Below are positions 15,736-24,009 of a DNA stretch of 64,000 bases, piece after piece. The notes beneath the pieces were generated by a model that saw only the letters and a program-made list of their open reading frames with translations, searched no databases and was not told where the DNA came from. How positions within the stretch are numbered: the stretch's first letter is position 1; every line of letters begins with the position of its first letter. The stretch is from assembly GCA_040081395.1 (NCBI GenBank), contig JBEBGN010000001.1:6149-70148 (forward strand), in the 5' to 3' direction. Position numbers and translations under genes: made by a program. This DNA is from UBA2982 sp040081395 (GTDB lineage: Bacteria > Gemmatimonadota > Gemmatimonadetes > Longimicrobiales > Gaopeijiaceae).

Positions 15736-16230
15736 CTACTTGTTGTCGAGCTGCTGGGGAAGCGTGGTCAGCGTCAGGATCCGGTAGCGTCGCACCCCCG
15801 CGGGGAGGTTGACGGTCACCTCTTCGCCGGGCTTCGCCCCGAGCAGGCCCTTCCCGATCGGTGACGCGAGCGAGACCTGCCCGGCGTCGAGATCGATGAA
15901 GTCTCCGGCCGTGATCGTGAACGTGAAGTCCTCACCAATCTGGATGTCGGTGATCGTGACCTGAGATCCGAAGCCGACGCGGTCGTACGCCAATTGGTTG
16001 ACGTCGATCTTCGAGAGCTCCGTCATGCGCGTGGTGAGGTGATTCAGTCGCGCTTCGACGAAACCCTGACGCTCCTTCGCGGCCTTGAAGTCCGCATTCT
16101 CGCGCAGGTCGCCGAGCTCCATGGCGATCTTGATGCGGATCGGCAGGTCCTTGGTGAGTTCGGTCGTCAGGTTGGAGATCTCGGTCTCGATCTTGACTCG
16201 GATCTCCTCCAGCATGGAACGGGTCGCCAC
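15736..16230 (-). CDS. greA: GreA/GreB-family transcription elongation factor
   Basis: 164 residues: an N-terminal coiled coil (EEIRVKIETEISNLTTEL, with acidic tip sequence GDLRENADFKAAKERQ) and a C-terminal FKBP-like domain (ASPIGKGLLGAKPGEEVTV, YRILTLT). It rescues backtracked RNA polymerase by stimulating transcript cleavage. The GTG at 16230 is chosen, with GAGGGGG 5 nt upstream, lying 2 nt after the purE stop. The order purE-greA suggests co-transcription. Confidence 0.9.
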   Translation of the reverse strand: MATRSMLEEIRVKIETEISNLTTELTKDLPIRIKIAMELGDLRENADFKAAKERQGFVEARLNHLTTRMTELSKIDVNQLAYDRVGFGSQVTITDIQIGEDFTFTITAGDFIDLDAGQVSLASPIGKGLLGAKPGEEVTVNLPAGVRRYRILTLTTLPQQLDNK

Positions 16231-16232
16231 GA

Positions 16233-16724
16233 TTACCCCCTCGGGTCCGGGTTCGCGAGAACGGCATCGCGGCGAGCGGCGCGGTCCGCCTTCACGGCGG
16301 CGCGAATGCGGTCGTACTTCAGGCCGAGAATTTCCCCGGCGAGGAGGGCGGCGTTCACCGCCCCCGCTTTGCCGATGGCGAGCGTGCCCACGGGAACGCC
16401 GCCGGGCATCTGCACCGTGGAGAGCAGGGAGTCGAGGCCATCGAGCGACCACCCCTTCATGGGCACGCCGAGCACGGGCAAAGTCGTCTTCGCGGCCATC
16501 ACGCCCGCCAAGTGCGCGGCGCCTCCGGCGGCGGCGATGATCACCTCGAGCCCTCGGTCCTCCGCGGTCGCGGCATACTCCACAGCCTCATCCGGAGTCC
16601 GGTGGGCGGAAAGCACCCGCGCTTCATTGGGGATGCCGAGCGCGTCCAGGGTAGAGACACACTGACTCATGGTGTCCCAGTCCGACTTCGATCCCATCAA
16701 CACGCCCACCAGGGGGTTCGCCAT
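16233..16724 (-). CDS. purE: N5-carboxyaminoimidazole ribonucleotide mutase
   Basis: 163 residues, the usual length for class I PurE. VGVLMGSKSDWDTM, ARVLSAHRTPDEAVEYA, VIIAAAGGAAHLAGV and GVPVGTLAIGKAGAVNAALLA are the diagnostic motifs. It converts N5-CAIR to CAIR in purine synthesis. No purK is next to it; greA follows and a divergent acyl-CoA oxidase-like gene lies upstream. Confidence 0.95.
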   Translation of the reverse strand: MANPLVGVLMGSKSDWDTMSQCVSTLDALGIPNEARVLSAHRTPDEAVEYAATAEDRGLEVIIAAAGGAAHLAGVMAAKTTLPVLGVPMKGWSLDGLDSLLSTVQMPGGVPVGTLAIGKAGAVNAALLAGEILGLKYDRIRAAVKADRAARRDAVLANPDPRG

Positions 16725-16843
16725 CGTGCCCCATCGCTTTCGAGGGTAATCTTGTTCAGCGCCCGCACCGGAAGCGCGGCACGTTGGCGGAAGGGGGGCG
16801 TGGGATCAAGGTGCACCGACCCGGAGCCGAGGGAGCAGAAGGA

Positions 16844-19177
16844 GTGACGCGATCCGCGAAGGACTTGGTCTGGCCCGAGGACGAGCCCGAGATCGTCCCT
16901 TTCCTCCCGTTCGTGTTCTCCGTGTGGGTCGACGGAACCCTCACCGCGGCGGAGTTGGCGGCGGTGCGCAAGGCGGTCGACACCCTGTCCTGGCTGCGCG
17001 CGGAGACCCGCGCTCTGCTGGGTTCCTGGTTGGATCCGGCGGCCCCCCCCACCCCCTCCGCATTGCACGCGCTGCGTGGCCGACTCCGCGGGCGGGTACC
17101 CCTCCACGATGACGAGGCGGCCCGCTCCCTGACCGGCCTCGGTCTGGCACTCTGGCGGCAGTCCTCGGGCGCCGGGCCATGGCAGAGCCCGGACGCGCAG
17201 GCCGCACTACGGGCTCTCGAAGATTCCCTCGGCCTGCTCGGCGCGGAAGCTGCGCGCGGAGCGCTGGGACTCCTCCCACCCCTCCCTCTCCGCGGACGGG
17301 CCGCGACGGGCTTCGACGGCTCGGCCCTCCGCGACTACCTCGACCGAGACCGTCGGAGCCTTCGCGACCGCGCGGTCGAAGCACTGCTCGCGCCGCCACT
17401 CCGCATACCCTTCGGGCTCCCCATACGAGAGCACCGCGCGCGTGTGCTCGACGCGGTCCAGCACCTGGCCGACCAAGGACTCGGATCCCTCGCCTACCCC
17501 AAGTCCTTCGGTGGCGCCGAGGACCCCGAGGGCGCGGTCGCGGTCTTCGAGACCCTGGCGTTCGGAGATCTGAGCGTGGTCGTGAAGTTCGGAGTCCAGT
17601 TCGGGCTCTTCGGCGGTAGCGTGTACCAACTGGGAACCGCGCGCCACCACGAGGCCCACCTCCGGGCGATCGGAAGCCTGGCCCTCCCGGGCTGTTACGC
17701 GATGACCGAGACGGGGCACGGGTCGAACGTGCGCGACGCGGAGACCACGGCGACCTACGATGCAGCGAGCGACGAGCTCGTCGTGGAGACGCCCCATGAC
17801 GAGGCCGCGAAGAACTACATCGGCAACGCCGCCGAACACGGGCTGCTGGCCACCGTGTTCGCGCGGCTCATCCTGGGCGAGGAGGACCACGGCGTGCACG
17901 CCGTGCTCGTGCCCATCCGTGACGAGAGCCGACGCATCCTGCCGGGTGTGCGTATCGAAGACTGCGGATTGAAGGAGGGACTGAACGGCGTCGACAACGG
18001 CCGCATCTGGTTCGATGGCGTACGCGTCCCGCGGGGGAACCTACTGGACAGGTTCGGTGCGATCGACGACGACGGACTGTACCACAGCGAGATCCCGAGC
18101 TCGGGCAAGCGCTTCTTCCGCATGCTCCGCACACTCGTGGTGGGCCGGGTCAGCATCGCAGCCGCCTCGGTGAGCGCGGCTAAGGTCGGGCTCACCATCG
18201 CCGTCCGCTACGCGGACTCGCGGCGCCAGTTCGGGCCCGAGGGGGCGGCCGAGGTCGCCATCCTCGACTACCCGGCGATCCAACGCGAACTCATGCCCGC
18301 CCTGGCCACCACGCTGGGACTACACTTCGCCGTGCGTCGCCTCCAGTCCCGGCTCGCGGACCCCGCCGAGGCCGACTCGGCGGAACTGGAGGTAGCCGCC
18401 GCGGGGCTCAAGGCGTACGCATCGGAACGGTGCGTGACGACGCTCCAGGCCGCGCGCGAGGCGTGTGGTGGTCGCGGATATCTCGCGGAGAGCCGCTTCG
18501 CTGCGCTCAAGGCGGACACCGACGTCTTCACCACCTTCGAGGGCGCGAACCTCGTGCTCTACCAACTCGTGGCGAAGGGGTTGCTGACCCGCTTCCGCGA
18601 GGAGATGGGCGACCTGACCCTGAGGAGCGCGGTTCGCTATCTGGCGGAGCGGGCCGAAACGGCGCTGACCGAGCTGAACCCGGTGGTCACTCGGCGCACG
18701 GACGAGGAGCACCTCTTGGACACCGACTTCCACCTCGCCGCCCTCGCCTACCGCGAGGCGCGACTCCTGAGGTCGGCCGCCATGCGCATCCGGGCGCGCC
18801 TCGACGACGGCATGGACTCCTTCCGCGCCGTCATGGAGTGCCAGGACCACCTGGTGGCGCTCGCGCGCGCCCATGTCGAGCACCTGATCACCCAGGAGTT
18901 CGTGGAGCCCGTGACGCGCGCCTCGACCCCCGGCCTCTCGGAGCTCCTCCGTACAGCCGGCGCACTCCACGCACTCCATTGCCTGGAGCGGGACCGGGGC
19001 TGGTACCTCGAGTCCGGGTACCTCGAGGCAGGAAAGTCGAGGGCCATCCGTACCCGGGTGCGGGCGCTCTGTCAGGAGCTGCGCGAGCACGCTGGGGTAC
19101 TCGTGGACGGCTTCGGCATCCCCGACGAACTGCTCCCGGAGATCGGCCGCGCCGAGAGGGCCGACCGGCGCCAGTGA
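16844..19177 (+). CDS. Acyl-CoA oxidase/dehydrogenase-family protein with long N-terminal extension
   Basis: About 777 residues. From roughly residue 190 it follows the acyl-CoA oxidase plan: GLGSLAYPKSFGGAEDPEGA, the flavin/substrate loop YAMTETGHGSNVRDAETTAT, FDGVRVPRGNLLDRFG, RYADSRRQFG, and the catalytic-base region DVFTTFEGANLVLYQLVAKG, followed by an ACOX-type C-terminal domain. It probably oxidises acyl-CoA to trans-2-enoyl-CoA using FAD. The first 170-odd residues are not part of the core fold and I do not recognise them. The GTG at 16844 is chosen; a TTG at 16784 is also in frame. Confidence 0.8.
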   Translation: MTRSAKDLVWPEDEPEIVPFLPFVFSVWVDGTLTAAELAAVRKAVDTLSWLRAETRALLGSWLDPAAPPTPSALHALRGRLRGRVPLHDDEAARSLTGLGLALWRQSSGAGPWQSPDAQAALRALEDSLGLLGAEAARGALGLLPPLPLRGRAATGFDGSALRDYLDRDRRSLRDRAVEALLAPPLRIPFGLPIREHRARVLDAVQHLADQGLGSLAYPKSFGGAEDPEGAVAVFETLAFGDLSVVVKFGVQFGLFGGSVYQLGTARHHEAHLRAIGSLALPGCYAMTETGHGSNVRDAETTATYDAASDELVVETPHDEAAKNYIGNAAEHGLLATVFARLILGEEDHGVHAVLVPIRDESRRILPGVRIEDCGLKEGLNGVDNGRIWFDGVRVPRGNLLDRFGAIDDDGLYHSEIPSSGKRFFRMLRTLVVGRVSIAAASVSAAKVGLTIAVRYADSRRQFGPEGAAEVAILDYPAIQRELMPALATTLGLHFAVRRLQSRLADPAEADSAELEVAAAGLKAYASERCVTTLQAAREACGGRGYLAESRFAALKADTDVFTTFEGANLVLYQLVAKGLLTRFREEMGDLTLRSAVRYLAERAETALTELNPVVTRRTDEEHLLDTDFHLAALAYREARLLRSAAMRIRARLDDGMDSFRAVMECQDHLVALARAHVEHLITQEFVEPVTRASTPGLSELLRTAGALHALHCLERDRGWYLESGYLEAGKSRAIRTRVRALCQELREHAGVLVDGFGIPDELLPEIGRAERADRRQ

Positions 19178-19287
19178 CGCCCCCGAACCCCTCCGGAGAA
19201 GAAAACATTTGTTTTTTGGCACGCCGCCAGGCATTTTCCTACGGTTCGCCTGGTGGGAGGGCGGGGGCAATCGGCCCCCTACGCTCC

Positions 19288-19293
19288 TATATT
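19288..19293 (+). promoter_or_regulatory. Putative -10 (TATATT) for the beta-barrel gene at 19356
   Basis: TATATT lies 62 nt before the ATG. The hexamer 17 nt upstream (GGGCAA) is a poor -35, so this is a weak call. The gap 19178-19355 otherwise shows only a short A/T-rich patch (19202-19219). Confidence 0.3.
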
Positions 19294-19355
19294 GGGCGCA
19301 CCGTGACATCCGAGAGGCGCAGGATCGAGCGCCCATACCGTGTCGGAGGAGATCC

Positions 19356-20369
19356 ATGGTTCGTAGGAGCCTGATCGTGGCGGCCCTGGTTGCCGTCTCG
19401 TCCCCGGTGGCCGCGCAGGACGAATACGTGTGGACCGCCGGCCGTCCCGATTCCGACGCCCCTATCGGCGTGACGGGAGCGCGCACGCTGGACGCCGGCG
19501 CCCTGGAGATCACCTATCGCTATTCGCAGCTGAACTCCCGGGGCGTCTACTTCGCGCAGGACTCCCTACCCCTCGCCACGACGCTCCAGCTCTACACGGT
19601 CGCGCCGCTGGAGCTGTCGAACGTGAGGCACCAAGTGATGGCCGCTTGGGGCTTCAGTGACCGGCTCACCATCACCGGCACCGCCGAGTTCGCGCAGATG
19701 GAGCGCAAGCAGATCACCAATGGCGGCATCCTCTACATCACGGGGATCGAAGCCCTCGGGGATATGACGGCCTCGGCGATCTACGAGGTCTACCGGCAGG
19801 GTCCCTACCGCATGAACGCGTCGGTGGGAGCGCTGCTCCCCATCGGCAAGGCTCGCACCTATGCCGACACGCCCTTCGGCGTCGACCAGGCGCTCCCGTA
19901 CGACCAGCGCCCCGGCGGCGGTGCGTTCGCCCTCATGCCCGGCCTGTCGGCTCTGGTGCAAAACGAGATGGCTTCGCTCGGCGCGCAGTTCAAGGGACGC
20001 ATTCATCTCGGAGAGGGCACCGCGGACTACACCCCCGGCGACCTGTTCCAGGCGGACGGCTGGGGAGCCTACCGCATCAACAGCGTGTTCAGCGTGTCCG
20101 CCGGCGTGCGCTGGCAGACCTGGGGCGGCCTCGAGGGTGCGGACCCGCAACTGCTCGTGACGCTGGATCCGGGCAACGACAACGTGACCGGAATGGCTGG
20201 CGGCGAGCGGGTCGATATGCCCGTCGGCATCAACGTGGTCATGCCCAGCGGCATTCTCGCGGGTCATCGTCTGGCGGTTGAATCGGTCTACGCCTTGCAC
20301 CACGAATACGAGGGCGTTCGCCTCGGCGTCGACTGGGGGATCAACCTCGGCTGGACGATGCCGTTCTAG
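19356..20369 (+). CDS. Predicted outer-membrane beta-barrel protein
   Basis: 337 residues with a signal peptide (IVAALVAVSSPVAAQ). The mature part alternates polar and aromatic residues in beta strands and ends in WGINLGWTMPF, with the terminal Phe typical of outer-membrane barrels. The spacing of strands resembles the MetA-pathway-of-phenol-degradation (PF13557-like) transporter family, but I cannot assign a substrate. ATG at 19356 has GGAGGA 5 nt upstream. A terminator follows at 20396. Confidence 0.65.
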   Translation: MVRRSLIVAALVAVSSPVAAQDEYVWTAGRPDSDAPIGVTGARTLDAGALEITYRYSQLNSRGVYFAQDSLPLATTLQLYTVAPLELSNVRHQVMAAWGFSDRLTITGTAEFAQMERKQITNGGILYITGIEALGDMTASAIYEVYRQGPYRMNASVGALLPIGKARTYADTPFGVDQALPYDQRPGGGAFALMPGLSALVQNEMASLGAQFKGRIHLGEGTADYTPGDLFQADGWGAYRINSVFSVSAGVRWQTWGGLEGADPQLLVTLDPGNDNVTGMAGGERVDMPVGINVVMPSGILAGHRLAVESVYALHHEYEGVRLGVDWGINLGWTMPF

Positions 20370-20395
20370 TACGCCGCCCGAATCGGTTTCGAGGC

Positions 20396-20433
20396 GAGGG
20401 CGCCCGGGCTAACCCGGGCGCCCTCGGCTTTTT
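20396..20433 (+). terminator. Rho-independent terminator
   Basis: A 13-bp GC stem (GAGGGCGCCCGGG at 20396-20408 with 20413-20425), a CTAA loop, then GGC and five T (20429-20433). It ends the beta-barrel gene; the T tract touches the stop codon of the convergent tyrS. Confidence 0.88.
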
Positions 20434-21731
20434 CAGCCCAGAACCCCGATCAGGTGGTATCGCTTCTTGCCGATGCGCAGGAGGACGAACCGCCCGTCGA
20501 TGGCATCGCGCAGGGTGACGGCGCGTCCGAGGTCGTCGACCCGGATATTGTTGACGTACACTCCGCCCCCCTCGATGGACCGGCGCGCCTCCCCCTTCGA
20601 GGACGCCACCCCCGCTTCGACCAGCAGGTCGATCAGCGCCTTCCCGTCGCCACCCAACGCGTCCTTGGCTACCTGATGCGACGGCACGTCCGCGAAGATG
20701 TCTGCGATGTCGTCCGCAGCGAGCCCTGCCACCTCACCGCCGAAGAGCGCGCGTGTGGCCTGCTGCGCACGCGCGAGTCCCGTCTCGCCGTGTAGCCTGC
20801 GCGTAACGTCCTCGGCCAGCGCCTTCTGGGCGGTGCGCTTCTCAGGGGCCGACTCGGCTTCGTGCGCGAGCTCGGCGATGCGGCCGACGTCGAGGAGCGT
20901 GAAGAACTTCAGATACTTCACGACGTCGGCGTCTTCGACATTGATCCAGTACTGATAGAATCGGAACGGTGAGGTCAACTGCGGGTCGAGCCAGATGGCC
21001 CCCTCCTCCGTCTTGCCGAACTTCACGCCCGAGGCCTGGGTGATGAGCGGGAAGACGACGCCGTACGCGCGCGCGCTTTCGACCCGGCGCACCAGGTCGA
21101 TGCCGGAGGTGATGTTCCCCCACTGGTCGCTGCCGCCCATCTGCACGGTGCAGCCCTCGGTGCGATAGAGCTCGAGGAAGTCGTACGACTGGAGCAGGGC
21201 GTACGAGAACTCCGTGAACGAGATGCCGGTCTCCTCCGTCGAGATGCGGCGCTTCACGGACTCCTTGGCCAGCATCTGGTTGACCGAGAAGTGCTTGCCT
21301 ACATCCCGTAGGAAGTCGACCAACGGAAGCCCGCCGAGCCAATCCAGGTTGTTCCGCATGCGCGCGGGATTGGAGCGCACCTCGAAGTCGAGAAAGTGCT
21401 CTAGCTGAGCTCGGATCGCCTCGGCGTTCGCCGCGACCTGGTCCTTGGTCAGAAGCCGCCGTTCGGCGGTCTTCCCCGAGGGATCGCCGATCAAACCCGT
21501 GCCGCCACCCACGAGCGCGAGCGGCGTGTGCCCGGCGCGCTGTGCGTGCACCAAGCCCATGATGGGCAGCAGCGTGCCGATGTGGAGGCTCGCGCCGGTC
21601 GGGTCGAAGCCGATGTAGACCGTTCTCGGCGCCTCCGCGAAATGCTCCGCGGCACCCTCGGTCGCATCGTGGAGCAGTCCGCGCCAGCGGAGCTCGTCGA
21701 GCACGGACGGCATCGCAGTGTGCGCGCTCAC
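20433..21731 (-). CDS. tyrS: Tyrosyl-tRNA synthetase
   Basis: 432 residues. Class I features are present: VYIGFDPTGASLHIGTLLP (HIGH-like HIGT), GGSDQWGNITSGIDL for tyrosine recognition and KFGKTEEGAIW (KMSKS-like). A C-terminal S4-type RNA-binding domain (VASSKGEARRSIEGGGVYVN) closes the protein. The GTG at 21731 is chosen, 1 nt after the stop of the upstream gene; an ATG at 21713 is an alternative. It appears to share a transcript with the YfiT-like gene. Confidence 0.95.
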   Translation of the reverse strand: MSAHTAMPSVLDELRWRGLLHDATEGAAEHFAEAPRTVYIGFDPTGASLHIGTLLPIMGLVHAQRAGHTPLALVGGGTGLIGDPSGKTAERRLLTKDQVAANAEAIRAQLEHFLDFEVRSNPARMRNNLDWLGGLPLVDFLRDVGKHFSVNQMLAKESVKRRISTEETGISFTEFSYALLQSYDFLELYRTEGCTVQMGGSDQWGNITSGIDLVRRVESARAYGVVFPLITQASGVKFGKTEEGAIWLDPQLTSPFRFYQYWINVEDADVVKYLKFFTLLDVGRIAELAHEAESAPEKRTAQKALAEDVTRRLHGETGLARAQQATRALFGGEVAGLAADDIADIFADVPSHQVAKDALGGDGKALIDLLVEAGVASSKGEARRSIEGGGVYVNNIRVDDLGRAVTLRDAIDGRFVLLRIGKKRYHLIGVLG

Positions 21732-21732
21732 G

Positions 21733-22275
21733 CTACCAACCCTTGCGGGCACGCAGCCCCGTGATGTGCGCTACGTGATGCGCTCCGTGCCAGGCGTAGA
21801 GCTCCAGCATCATATCGACCGTGAAGTCGCCCGTCTCCGGATGGCGCAGCGGCCGACCGAAGTGCTCCGGCTCGAGCGCCTGGAGGAACGCGACCCAGCG
21901 CGCATGCAGCGCGTCCAGGATCGCGAGCGACGCCTCGACCGGTAGGGTCCGCGCATCCGGCAGCTCGGCCCAGAGCTTCTCCTGGTACGGTTTGATCGTC
22001 GGTCGGTCCTCGGTCACCGCCAGCTTGAATCGGATGTAGGCGTTGGTGTGGGAGTCGACCACGTGATGCACGACCTGACGAAGGGTCCATCCACCCTCGC
22101 GGTACGGCGTATCCAAGCGCCGGTCATCGAGCCCCGCGACGGCCGCCCTGATGGTCGACGGGAGTGCGCGGATCGCCTCGATCCGCGCCGCGCGCTCCTC
22201 GGGCGTGAGTGGCCTCCGGACCGAGGAGAATCGTCCCGTCGGGTACTTCAGGGCATCGGACTGGGGATCTTCCAT
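21733..22275 (-). CDS. DinB-superfamily YfiT-like thiol transferase/hydrolase
   Basis: 180 residues matching the YfiT/BstA branch of the DinB fold: LKYPTGRFSSVRRPLTPEE, GWTLRQVVHHVVDSHTNAYI and YAWHGAHHVAHIT. The three conserved His residues (one in VVHHVVDSH, two in HGAHHVAH) bind the metal. Bacillus YfiT-type proteins transfer bacillithiol to electrophiles, so a low-molecular-weight thiol detoxification role is possible. The ATG at 22275 is chosen over in-frame starts up to 22347. It is divergent from the alkyltransferase-like gene. Confidence 0.85.
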   Translation of the reverse strand: MEDPQSDALKYPTGRFSSVRRPLTPEERAARIEAIRALPSTIRAAVAGLDDRRLDTPYREGGWTLRQVVHHVVDSHTNAYIRFKLAVTEDRPTIKPYQEKLWAELPDARTLPVEASLAILDALHARWVAFLQALEPEHFGRPLRHPETGDFTVDMMLELYAWHGAHHVAHITGLRARKGW

Positions 22276-22327
22276 GGGCCGGCCTCCGTTTGCGTGGAAA
22301 CGCGAATCTGCCCACGCTTGCGGGGCC

Positions 22328-22630
22328 ATGTCCAGCCGCGACCGCATCTACGCCGCCGTTCGTCGGATCCCGTGGGGCCGAGTCAGCAGCTATGGCTCCG
22401 TGGCCGCTTCCGCCGGACTTCCGCGCCAAGCGCGTCAGGTCGGGTACGCCCTCGCCGCGCTCGAGGAGGGGAGCGACGTGCCCTGGCACCGGGTGGTCAA
22501 CGCGCGCGGCCAGATCAGCCCCCGGTCCTCAGACCGAACGGTGGAGGGGCTCCAGCGCGCCCTGCTCGAGGCCGAGGGTGTGGTGTTCGACAGCAGCGGT
22601 CGAATCGACCTGGAGCGCTTCTTAGCGTAA
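22328..22630 (+). CDS. Alkyltransferase-like protein (MGMT homologue with Trp for the active Cys)
   Basis: 100 residues, only the DNA-binding domain of O6-methylguanine-DNA methyltransferase. The motif reads VPWHRVVNARGQIS, with Trp 53 where MGMT has the alkyl-accepting Cys (PCHRV). Such alkyltransferase-like proteins bind O6-alkylguanine without repairing it and recruit nucleotide excision repair. IPWGRVSSYGSVAASAG carries the recognition helix region. It starts 52 nt from the divergent YfiT-like gene; both could serve protection from alkylating electrophiles. Confidence 0.9.
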   Translation: MSSRDRIYAAVRRIPWGRVSSYGSVAASAGLPRQARQVGYALAALEEGSDVPWHRVVNARGQISPRSSDRTVEGLQRALLEAEGVVFDSSGRIDLERFLA

Positions 22631-22695
22631 CCTTAATATCACATTCATACAGGTTACCATTGACGAATAACCAGTGAACATCTGATATACGGTTA
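22627..22695. promoter_or_regulatory. AT-rich control region with four GTAACC/GGTTAC half-sites
   Basis: Half-sites lie at 22627-22632 (GTAACC), 22652-22657 (GGTTAC), 22668-22672 (TAACC) and 22691-22695 (GGTTA), giving two inverted pairs in series, the last touching the ATG at 22697. The region is strikingly AT-rich for this genome and holds a TTGACG (22660-22665) that could be a -35 for the CGNR gene. Confidence 0.45.
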
Positions 22696-22696
22696 C

Positions 22697-23296
22697 ATGA
22701 ACACCAAGCCCGACCCCCTGGAAGCCGCGGACGATGCGCAGTTAGGGAATCTGGCCCTCGAGTTCCTCTACACCGTGAGGGCGGCTCGGGGCGGGCGCGT
22801 CGACCTGTTCCAGACCCCACAGGATTTTCTGGCGTGGCTCCGCCGGCACACGCCCTCGGCGTCGGCGACCGACGTGCAGGTCTCGGAAGCGCGCGTTGTT
22901 CTGGACGAGGCGCGCAGTCTCCGAGTCGACATCGGCCTCCTCGTGGAGGCGCGGCACCGCAGGCGCATTCTCCCCGAGTGGGCGCTGTTTGGCGTCAACC
23001 GGATCCTGGAGGGGTCCCGTTGGTCCTGGACGATCGCCCAAACGGTGGACGGCCTGGCACTCGAGGAGCACCCGGCAGGTCGTGGGCCGGCCGGGCTGCT
23101 CGCACCCGTCGCCCTGGCCGCCGTCCGACTCCTCGTCACCGTTCCGGCGGACCGTCTGCGACCCTGCGCCTCGAGCCGCTGCGGCGCATGGTTCGTGGAT
23201 ACCAGCAAAGGAGGGCGTCGTCGGTGGTGCTCGATGGCGCGCTGCGGGAATCGAGAGAAGGCAGCCGTGCATCGAGCCAAAGTCCCTCGGCATTGA
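22697..23296 (+). CDS. CGNR zinc-finger protein (putative regulator)
   Basis: 199 residues. The C-terminus carries the CGNR zinc finger: Cys 157, 162, 178 and 183 in RPCASSRCGAWF and RRWCSMARCGNREKAAVHR. The N-terminal part corresponds to the ABATE-type ligand-binding region usually paired with this finger (LALEFLYTVRA, DLFQTPQDFLAWL). These are predicted stress-responsive transcription regulators. The repeated half-sites immediately upstream could be its own operator. Confidence 0.85.
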   Translation: MNTKPDPLEAADDAQLGNLALEFLYTVRAARGGRVDLFQTPQDFLAWLRRHTPSASATDVQVSEARVVLDEARSLRVDIGLLVEARHRRRILPEWALFGVNRILEGSRWSWTIAQTVDGLALEEHPAGRGPAGLLAPVALAAVRLLVTVPADRLRPCASSRCGAWFVDTSKGGRRRWCSMARCGNREKAAVHRAKVPRH

Positions 23297-23361
23297 GCCT
23301 TGCCCGCTCCCAGCTCCTCCCCTATTTCCCAACCCCGGCTGGTGTACCCCCCCCGAGGTCC

Positions 23362-24009
23362 ATGATTCGCTCGATCTTCGCCCTCACCGGGGCACTCTTG
23401 GTCGTTTCCGCCGCACACGCGAACGCGCAAACGAATTCCGCGCACATCCCCATCGGGTACCTCGCGGACGCGTTCGATGGAACGCCCTTCCTCCAGGGCC
23501 TGCTGCCGACGGCGGCGGCCGAGGCGGCGATCGCCGCACAGCATGTCGACCTCGCGAATGCCGCGGGGTCCAGCCTGGGGGACGTGCAGCTGCACATGGA
23601 TCACGTCCTCCACGCGATCGACCCGGTGCGCATGATCGAGGGCCCGGGGCTGGGGTATGGCGTGCTCTTGGCCGTGAGCACGGCGACGGCACAACTGGCC
23701 GTGGCAGCTCAGGACTCGACCGCGTCGGACAACTTGCGTACGCACGCGGGGCACATCGCGGCGATCCTCGCCAACGCCGCCGTGCAAACCGAACAGATCA
23801 CGATGCTCGCTGAGCAGATCCGGGCGAGTTCGAGCGCTGCCACGGCCTCGACCTTGCTGGCGCGGCTCACGATCCACGCCGAGACCCTCACGGTGGGGCG
23901 CGACATCGATCGCGACGGGCTCATCGGCTGGCAGGGCTCCGAGGGCGGGCTTCGGCAGGCTGTACAACACCTGACGCTCCTGAGGCGGGGCGAGGACCTG
24001 ATCCCGTGA
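23362..24009 (+). CDS. Exported protein of unknown function
   Basis: 215 residues with a signal peptide (FALTGALLVVSAAHANAQ). The mature protein is Ala-rich and helical with several His residues (AAQHVDLANAAG, VQLHMDHVLHAID), which might bind metal or heme, but no CxxCH or known domain is present. ATG at 23362 has GAGG nearby. Its last codons overlap the start of the amidohydrolase by GTGA, so the two are co-translated. Confidence 0.6.
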   Translation: MIRSIFALTGALLVVSAAHANAQTNSAHIPIGYLADAFDGTPFLQGLLPTAAAEAAIAAQHVDLANAAGSSLGDVQLHMDHVLHAIDPVRMIEGPGLGYGVLLAVSTATAQLAVAAQDSTASDNLRTHAGHIAAILANAAVQTEQITMLAEQIRASSSAATASTLLARLTIHAETLTVGRDIDRDGLIGWQGSEGGLRQAVQHLTLLRRGEDLIP

